From Candidatus Omnitrophota bacterium (GTDB lineage: Bacteria > Omnitrophota > Gorgyraeia > JABMRJ01): a stretch of DNA of 47,325 bases. The DNA lies in NCBI GenBank assembly GCA_016783555.1, contig JADHWH010000007.1, forward strand, positions 1 through 47,325, in the 5' to 3' direction. Of the stretch, positions 43,202 through 47,325 are shown in pieces; position 1 is the stretch's first letter, and the number at the start of each line of letters is the position of its first letter. The notes under the pieces are model-generated. The model had not been told where the DNA came from. It ran no database searches and worked only from the letters and a program-made list of their open reading frames with translations. Made by a program: the position numbers and the translations under genes.

Positions 43202-44437
43202 ATGGAAAAGATAAAGACAGAGAAGCGTGTCTATAAGGTAAGCGAGCTTACGCGATATATACGCGCAGTGCTGGAAGAGACATTTTCGCAGGTGTGGGTA
43301 GAGGGCGAGATATCGAACTTTGTAAAGCACACCTCGGGGCATATGTACTTTAGCCTGAAAGACGAGCAGAGCGTTATCAGCAGCGTTTTTTTTAAAAACG
43401 TGAATCAGAATTTGAAATTCAAGATGGAGGATGGCCTCCATGTGGTCTGTTTCGGAAGGATAGGCGTATACGATAAGAGGGGGCAGTATCAATTATATGT
43501 AGAAAGGGTAGAGCCCAAGGGCCTGGGCGCCCTTCAACTCGCGTTCGAGCAGTTAAAAGACAAATTAAGAAAAGAAGGCCTCTTTGACGAAGCCCGTAAA
43601 GAAAAGATACCCTATCTACCGTATAGAATCGGCATAATAACCTCGCCCACAGGCGCGGCCATAAGAGATATACTCAAGGTTACAAGACAGAGATTCCAGA
43701 ATGTAGATCTGGTAATAGACCCCGTACGCGTACAGGGCAAGGGCTCGGAGCTTGAGATCGCCCAGGCCATAAAGGACTTGAATAGATTTGATGATATAGA
43801 CGTTATTATCGTAGGCAGAGGCGGGGGGAGCCTTGAAGATCTATGGGCGTTCAATGAAGAGATAGTGGCCCGCGCCATATTTGACTCGAGGATTCCTATA
43901 GTAAGCGCGGTGGGGCATGAGGTGGATTGGACCATAGCGGATTTTGTTGCGGACCTGCGGGCGCCGACGCCTTCTGCGGCGGCAGAGCGGGTTATTCCGA
44001 AGAAAGAGGATCTTAAAAAGAGCATAGAGAATGCGTTGGCCAGGCTCAAAAACGCGCTCCTTGCGAAGATCAGTACAAAGGAGACGAATCTACGGCAGTT
44101 AAAAGAGAGCTATGTATTTAGACAGCCGTTGAATATAGTGCAGCAGTACCAGCAGCGCGTAGACGACCTCGCCAAAGGCATGAGGCTTCGGATGGGCCAC
44201 ATTATCGAGATGAGCCGCAGCGCATCCAGCAGTATTATAGGTAAGCTCAACAGCCTGAACCCATTTGCCGTATTAGAGAGGGGCTACAGCATAACCATGA
44301 AGCTGCCGGGCAATCGCGTTGTTAAGGATGTAAGGTCGGTAAAAAAAGGCGACAGGTTTAGAACGAAATTAAGCAAGGGCGAGTTCATAAGTAAGGTAGA
44401 AAGAATCGAGGGAGGCGATAAGCATGGCAGAGATTAA
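43202..44437 (+). CDS. xseA: Exodeoxyribonuclease VII large subunit
   Basis: A 411-residue XseA. The OB-fold N-terminus VYKVSELTRYIRAVLEETFSQVWVEGEISNF is followed by HTSGHMYFSLKD, then the catalytic core IGIITSPTGAAIRDIL, VIIVGRGGGSLEDLWAFNEE and VSAVGHEVDWTIADFVADLRAPTPSAAAE, ending in the long helix and LERGYSI. ATG 43202 gives the family N-terminus; an ATG at 43184 is in frame but lies in the repeat. The AGGA before 43202 is very close (2 bases), so translation may rely on coupling. xseB overlaps the 3' end by 14 bp. Confidence 0.95.
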   Translation: MEKIKTEKRVYKVSELTRYIRAVLEETFSQVWVEGEISNFVKHTSGHMYFSLKDEQSVISSVFFKNVNQNLKFKMEDGLHVVCFGRIGVYDKRGQYQLYVERVEPKGLGALQLAFEQLKDKLRKEGLFDEARKEKIPYLPYRIGIITSPTGAAIRDILKVTRQRFQNVDLVIDPVRVQGKGSELEIAQAIKDLNRFDDIDVIIVGRGGGSLEDLWAFNEEIVARAIFDSRIPIVSAVGHEVDWTIADFVADLRAPTPSAAAERVIPKKEDLKKSIENALARLKNALLAKISTKETNLRQLKESYVFRQPLNIVQQYQQRVDDLAKGMRLRMGHIIEMSRSASSSIIGKLNSLNPFAVLERGYSITMKLPGNRVVKDVRSVKKGDRFRTKLSKGEFISKVERIEGGDKHGRD

Positions 44438-44717
44438 GTTTGAAGACGCTTTAAAGAGGCTGGAAGGTATTGTGGGGGACCTTGAAAAAGGGGATCTTCC
44501 GCTTGATGATTCGCTGGCTAAGTATGAAGAGGGAGTGATGCTTTCAGTCGTTTGCACAAAGAAGCTCGAGGCAGCCAAGAAGAAAGTAGAGACCCTCATA
44601 AAACAGGGGGAAGATAAGTTTACGCTGAAGCCTTTTGATGAGAACAGCCTTGAGGGGGTAGCCATAAAGAAAGGCAGGACCAAGAGGTCCAAAAAATCCG
44701 AAACTGACCTATTCTAG
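44424..44717 (+). CDS. xseB: Exodeoxyribonuclease VII small subunit
   Basis: A 97-residue XseB: FEDALKRLEGIVGDLEKGDLPLDDSLAKYEEGV is the family signature, followed by a coiled-coil region (CTKKLEAAKKKVETLI) and a basic C-terminal tail longer than usual. It binds several copies per XseA. Overlaps xseA by 14 bp and is 4 bp from ispA; the order xseB-ispA-dxs is as in E. coli. Confidence 0.95.
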   Translation: MAEIKFEDALKRLEGIVGDLEKGDLPLDDSLAKYEEGVMLSVVCTKKLEAAKKKVETLIKQGEDKFTLKPFDENSLEGVAIKKGRTKRSKKSETDLF

Positions 44718-44721
44718 AATT

Positions 44722-45540
44722 ATGGACAGATTGAAAACGTATTTAAACAAACATAGACAATTGATAGATGGCGAGCTGGACAGAATCCTGCCCAAGGCAA
44801 GCGTAAGGCCTCGCTTCCTCCACAGGGCAATGAGATACAGCATATTCAGCGGCGGAAAGAGGCTCAGGCCGATTATTACCATAGAATCATGCAGGCTCTG
44901 CGGCGGGCGTATAGAAGACGCGATAAATGCGGCGTGCGCAGTAGAGATGGTCCATACGTTTTCATTGATACATGATGACCTGCCGCCCATGGATGACGAC
45001 GATTATAGACGGGGCAAGCCATCGTGCCATAAGAGATTCGGCGAGGCAACGGCTATACTGGCGGGCGATGCCCTGCTTACGGAGGCATTCGGGGTTTTGG
45101 CAAAGATGGGGAATAAAAAATATATAGACAGGGTGGTAAAGGAGCTCTCAAAGACGCTGGGGAGCCTCGGCATGGCGGGCGGACAGGAAGAGGATCTAAG
45201 AAAGAGAAGATCCTTGAAAAAAGACGATCTGGACTTCATTATTAAGAATAAGACAGCGGCGTTATTCAAGACATCCGCGATGCTGGGGGTAATTTGCGCA
45301 GACGCCGGCAGGAAGAGGGAAGAAACGCTCTCCAGATTTGGAAGGTATCTCGGAACGGCCTTTCAGCTGGCAGACGATACTTTTGACAAAGACGGTTACG
45401 CCCTTTTAATGGGCATGGAAAATACAAAAAAGAAGATATCCCGGCTTATAACGAAGGCAAAAGATGAACTTGGGCAGTTCGGCCCGAAGGCAGATAGTCT
45501 GAGGAGCCTCGCAGACTTTGTAATTCAAAGAAAAAGATGA
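44722..45540 (+). CDS. ispA: Short-chain polyprenyl diphosphate synthase (farnesyl/geranylgeranyl type)
   Basis: A 272-residue all-helical prenyltransferase. GGKRLRPIITIESCRLCGG precedes the first Asp-rich motif LIHDDLPPMDDDD, with the two-residue insertion typical of the bacterial FPP-synthase class, and the second motif is FQLADDTFDKD. The usual third Lys/Gln region is also present (HKRFGEATAILAGDALLTEAF). It condenses IPP with DMAPP or GPP; product length cannot be read confidently from sequence. Its stop overlaps the dxs start (ATGA). Confidence 0.92.
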   Translation: MDRLKTYLNKHRQLIDGELDRILPKASVRPRFLHRAMRYSIFSGGKRLRPIITIESCRLCGGRIEDAINAACAVEMVHTFSLIHDDLPPMDDDDYRRGKPSCHKRFGEATAILAGDALLTEAFGVLAKMGNKKYIDRVVKELSKTLGSLGMAGGQEEDLRKRRSLKKDDLDFIIKNKTAALFKTSAMLGVICADAGRKREETLSRFGRYLGTAFQLADDTFDKDGYALLMGMENTKKKISRLITKAKDELGQFGPKADSLRSLADFVIQRKR

Positions 45541-47325
45541 AGAAACTTTTAAACGGCATAAAGAGCCCGGCGGATTTAAAGAAGCTATCCATTGGGAAGC
45601 TTCCCGCTCTGGCCGAAGAGATTCGAAAAGAGATACTAGATACTGTCTCTAAACAGGGCGGCCACCTCGCCTCAAGCCTGGGGGCGGTCGAGCTTACGAT
45701 AGCGCTCCATTACGTCTTTAACACGCCCGAGGATATTATCGTATGGGATGTGGGGCACCAGGCCTATGCCCACAAGATTCTTACCGGAAGAAAAGAGCGG
45801 TTTAAGACGCTGAGACAATTAGGCGGCTTAAGCGGCTTTCCGTCGAAGAATGAGAGTGAATACGACCCGTTTATCGTAGGCCACAGCTCTACTTCCATAT
45901 CAACGGCGCTCGGACTTTCGGTTGCGCGCGATATAAGAAAGCAAAACACGAAAATCGTGGTTATGATAGGCGACGCGGCCCTGGCCGGCGGCATGGCCTT
46001 CGAAGCGTTGAACCACGCCGGCCATATGAGTAAAGACCTTTTGGTAATACTAAACGATAATGAAATATCGATCTCAAGGACCATAGGGGCGCTTTCAAAA
46101 TATCTGAATAATATCCTCACAAACCCCGTTTATAATAAGTTCAGGAAACAGATGCAGAGTATAGTAAGGGCTATACCCCTTGTGGGAAAGAGGGCCCTTG
46201 AGGCCGCGAGGCGCTTTGAAGAGGGCTTGAAGAATCTTATAGTGCCGGGGATGTTTTTTGAGGAGCTCGGCTTTAGGTATTTCGGCCCGATTGACGGCCA
46301 TGATATAGATACAATAATAAGCACTTTAAAAAATATTACAGCGCTTAGAGAGCCCATTCTTTTACACGTGCTGACAAAGAAGGGCAAGGGATATAAATTT
46401 GCCGAAAAGAGACCCGGCTTGTTTCATAGTTCCGAACCGTTTGATATCAAGACAGGAAAGAAGATGAAACCAAGAAGCAGGGCCTGTACCTTTACGTCTT
46501 CTTTGGGTAAGAAGCTTCTTGAGCTTGCGCGGAGAGATAAAAAAATAGTGGCTATAACCGCGGCCATGCCCGGCGGCACAGGGCTTGCCCCGTTCGCAAA
46601 GGAATTTCCGGATAGATTCTTTGATGTCGGCATCGCCGAAGGCCACGCGGTAGGTTTTGCCGCGGGGCTTGCCAAGGGAGGGCTAAAGCCGGTCGTCGCC
46701 GTCTATTCGACATTTCTGCAGCGCGCCTATGACCAGGTTATTCACGATGTCTCTTTACAGAACCTGCCTGTGTTATTCTGCCTTGACAGGGCAGGGCTCG
46801 TCGGAGAGGACGGCCCCACCCACCACGGCGTGTTTGACATAGCATATCTAAGGCACATCCCCAATTTGGTGATTATGGCGCCTTCATGCATAAAGGAACT
46901 CGAGACCATGTTGGAATTCGGCGTAAAGCTGGGCAGGCCCGCTGCGATAAGGTACCCCAAGGGGAGCGCGAAACTGGAATACCCGCTTTCAAAAATAGAA
47001 TTGGGAAGATCCGAGGTGCTGTGCGAGGGAAAGGAGATCGCCATACTCGCGCTGGGAAGCATGGTAAGTTATGCCCTGGAGGCGGCAGAGATCTTAAAGA
47101 AGGACCGCGTAAGCGTAGAAGTCGTAAATGCCAGGTTTGTAAAGCCCCTGGACGAGTCGCTTCTCGAGGACGTCCTCTCGAGAATAAAGAAGATTGTGAC
47201 TATAGAAGAAGGTGTTATAAGCGGCGGCTTTGGAAGCGCTGTAGCGGAGTTTATCGAAAGAGAGAAGATAAAGGACATAACACTTGAAATGGTAGGGCTG
47301 CCGGACGAATTCGTAGAACACGGAA
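45537..47325 (+). CDS. dxs: 1-deoxy-D-xylulose-5-phosphate synthase, 3' end cut off by the window
   Basis: The frame is open from ATG 45537, overlapping the ispA stop, to the window edge: 596 codons, nearly a full DXS (about 620-640). DXS joins pyruvate and glyceraldehyde-3-phosphate with thiamine diphosphate in the first MEP-pathway step. KQGGHLASSLGAVELTIALHYVFNTPEDIIVWDVGHQAYAHK is classic. The ThDP metal motif reads GDAALAGGMAFEALNHAG...LNDN, where the third position of GDG is Ala. Transketolase motifs in the second half are FDVGIAEGHAVGFAAGLA and EDGPTHHGVFDIAYL. It pairs with ispA in isoprenoid synthesis. Confidence 0.93.
   Translation, partial: MKKLLNGIKSPADLKKLSIGKLPALAEEIRKEILDTVSKQGGHLASSLGAVELTIALHYVFNTPEDIIVWDVGHQAYAHKILTGRKERFKTLRQLGGLSGFPSKNESEYDPFIVGHSSTSISTALGLSVARDIRKQNTKIVVMIGDAALAGGMAFEALNHAGHMSKDLLVILNDNEISISRTIGALSKYLNNILTNPVYNKFRKQMQSIVRAIPLVGKRALEAARRFEEGLKNLIVPGMFFEELGFRYFGPIDGHDIDTIISTLKNITALREPILLHVLTKKGKGYKFAEKRPGLFHSSEPFDIKTGKKMKPRSRACTFTSSLGKKLLELARRDKKIVAITAAMPGGTGLAPFAKEFPDRFFDVGIAEGHAVGFAAGLAKGGLKPVVAVYSTFLQRAYDQVIHDVSLQNLPVLFCLDRAGLVGEDGPTHHGVFDIAYLRHIPNLVIMAPSCIKELETMLEFGVKLGRPAAIRYPKGSAKLEYPLSKIELGRSEVLCEGKEIAILALGSMVSYALEAAEILKKDRVSVEVVNARFVKPLDESLLEDVLSRIKKIVTIEEGVISGGFGSAVAEFIEREKIKDITLEMVGLPDEFVEHG

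Noticed and set aside
45950-46080. Inactive DXS because the GDG motif reads GDA
   Set aside because: The rest of the ThDP motif including LNDN and all other catalytic segments is intact, so a small-residue substitution is more likely tolerated than inactivating.

Overview
The window spans the chromosomal replication origin of a bacterium. All genes left of about 12.4 kb (dnaA, dnaN, dciA, gyrB, gyrA, tRNA-Glu and several small accessory genes) are on the minus strand. All genes right of about 12.77 kb (rpmH through dxs) are on the plus strand, so every gene runs in the leading-strand direction. Two perfect DnaA boxes lie upstream of dnaA. A second cluster of weaker boxes, with a DnaA-trio-like stretch, lies between dnaA and dnaN. 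Together they look like a bipartite oriC. A perfectly palindromic parS-like site lies just before parA. Gene content (RseC, MetV, NfnAB, a TMTC-like TPR membrane protein, a pseudopilin with an H-X9-DG-like tail, separate coaC and coaB) and the many intergenic palindromes suggest an uncultured anaerobic lineage such as Omnitrophota of the PVC group. That placement is inference from gene content, not a phylogeny.

Layout. 0-4.4 kb is a low-density accessory zone: an exported protein of unknown function, a possible gene fragment, a three-gene unit (winged-helix protein, small protein, PD-(D/E)XK-like protein), tRNA-Glu and a GxxExxY-family gene broken by a stop codon. 4.4-12.35 kb is gyrA-gyrB-dciA-dnaN-dnaA. 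12.7-18 kb is rpmH-rnpA-yidD-yidC, a stand-alone Jag_N protein, and parA-parB with a REP-associated transposase gene lodged between them. 18-25.9 kb holds ndk, yicC, gmk, rpoZ, coaC, coaB, a pseudopilin, three tRNAs and thrS-infC-rpmI-rplT. 25.9-34.6 kb holds trkH-trkA, pheS-pheT, a candidate 6S-like RNA region, rarA and a TPR membrane protein. 34.6-47.3 kb holds rseC, metV, nifS-nifU, a 5-formyl-THF cyclo-ligase gene, rny-ymdB, nfnA-nfnB, xseA-xseB, ispA and a 3'-incomplete dxs.

The most striking feature is the number of small palindromic elements in this core region. One family (arms CCCGTTAGAYCT / AGRTCTAACGGG) occurs three times. In coaC it is an exact 36-bp in-frame insertion bounded by a perfect 6-bp duplication. 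At rpmH and nfnB it sits precisely on the start codon, duplicating it, creating a 17-18-codon leader ORF and supplying a new Shine-Dalgarno sequence before the second start. A second family (TTACACCTACGGGGTGTAA) forms REP/REPIN structures around a RAYT transposase in parAB. A third is a 138-bp MITE-like element in two opposite-facing copies beside gmk and ymdB. A fourth (ATTGCTTCG...CGCAATGACG) occurs three times and supplies the C-terminus and stop codon of nfnB. Several protein ends here (ParA, RAYT, NfnB, possibly RseC and XseA) appear to be written by such repeats.
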